Source: Deltaproteobacteria bacterium (lineage in GTDB: Bacteria > Myxococcota_C > UBA6777). From it: a DNA stretch of 64,000 nucleotides. The notes under the pieces were generated by a model. It made no database searches, was not told the DNA's origin, and saw only the letters and a list, made by a program, of their open reading frames with translations. Location: contig SBHC01000036.1 of assembly GCA_006226375.1 (NCBI GenBank), forward strand, positions 88,460 to 152,459. Direction: 5' to 3'. This document shows positions 63,871 through 64,000 of this stretch, piece by piece. Position 1 is the first letter of the stretch; each line of letters opens with the position of its first letter. The position numbers were made by a program, and so were the translations under genes.

Positions 63871-63900
63871 TTGAACTCTAAGATTCTTTGACCGTAAGAT
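63871..63900 (+). promoter_or_regulatory. possible rRNA operon promoter P3
   Basis: TTGAAC at 63871-63876 and TAAGAT at 63895-63900 with an 18-nt spacer. Weaker than P1 and P2. Confidence 0.4.
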
Positions 63901-64000
63901 GAAACGTTGATCTTTGAAAACTGAATAGCAAGAGAGAAACAAGTGACGGATCACGTCGATCCTGAATGAGTTTTTCAGTAGTACTCGAATGCAAATTCGA
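63901..64000 (+). ncRNA. 16S rRNA leader (start of rRNA operon)
   Basis: GATCTTTGAAAACTGAATAG at 63911-63930 matches the conserved leader motif just upstream of bacterial 16S rRNA genes, including the boxA-like CTTTGAAAAC. The rest of the window is leader, and the mature 16S 5' end is not reached. Its identity is inferred from the motif and tandem strong promoters. Confidence 0.75.

Noticed and set aside
63290..63891. Several short frames before the rRNA operon
   Set aside because: They overlap strong promoter elements and have no ribosome-binding sites.
1..64000. CRISPR array, prophage or complete insertion sequence
   Set aside because: No regularly spaced repeats, integrase, transposase with terminal repeats or phage structural genes were seen.

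Overview
The window reads as chromosomal DNA of a Gram-negative, deltaproteobacterial-type organism, most like Myxococcota or a relative. This is an inference from gene content: a type IV pilin, a zinc-ribbon Ser/Thr kinase with FHA-domain partners, several lipoproteins, single-chain GcvP, PPDK with its PSRP regulator, long coiled-coil and TPR proteins, and a Cys-rich secreted peptide. There is no prophage, IS element or CRISPR array. Mobile-type traces are limited to a truncated Rpn-type nuclease gene and a small odd tRNA cluster flanked by tandem repeats.

Layout. 0-5 kb: two tandem TPR proteins and a plant-type (ALDH12-like) P5C dehydrogenase. 4.8-5.6 kb: tandem repeats, then three divergent tRNA genes (Trp, Arg-like, Val-like) and a terminator. 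5.6-13 kb: a pentapeptide-repeat/two-TM channel protein, a zinc-ribbon coiled-coil membrane protein, an exonuclease-WYL fusion, and a lipoprotein with five His-containing repeats. 13-22.3 kb: gcvP, an M48 protease, the PPDK regulator (PSRP), a methyltransferase and ppdK. 22.7-25.7 kb: a probable GMC dehydrogenase unit. 25.8-33.6 kb: YceI-like, FHA, desaturase, NUDIX, lipoprotein, mutS2 and pilA with strong terminators and a rich upstream control region. 34-37.7 kb: site-2 protease with PDZ domains and a double-FHA protein. 37.7-39.2 kb: an ATP-grasp-like ligase.

39.4-45.2 kb is a four-gene beta-oxidation operon (acyl-CoA dehydrogenase, MaoC-type hydratase, FabG4-type reductase, thiolase), matching the gene set of the mycobacterial fadE5-htdX-fabG4-fadA2 locus. 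45-55.7 kb holds an APH(6)-like kinase, an MBL-fold lipoprotein divergent from an AraC regulator, a beta-propeller-like protein, a HEAT-repeat protein, a chitosanase-like enzyme, and small envelope proteins. 56.2-58.2 kb is an arsenic operon (arsR, acr3, arsC) with two matching palindromic operators. 58.6-63.1 kb carries a gamma-glutamyltransferase-like protein, an SDR and the Ser/Thr kinase. The last 330 bases hold tandem sigma-70 promoters and the leader of an rRNA operon whose 16S gene lies just outside.

The most unusual signal is the tRNA trio at 5162-5492. All three have good T-arms and anticodon arms, but acceptor pairs 1 and 2 are mismatched or wobble in every one. This could be decay, or encoded 5' ends that are repaired or edited after transcription.
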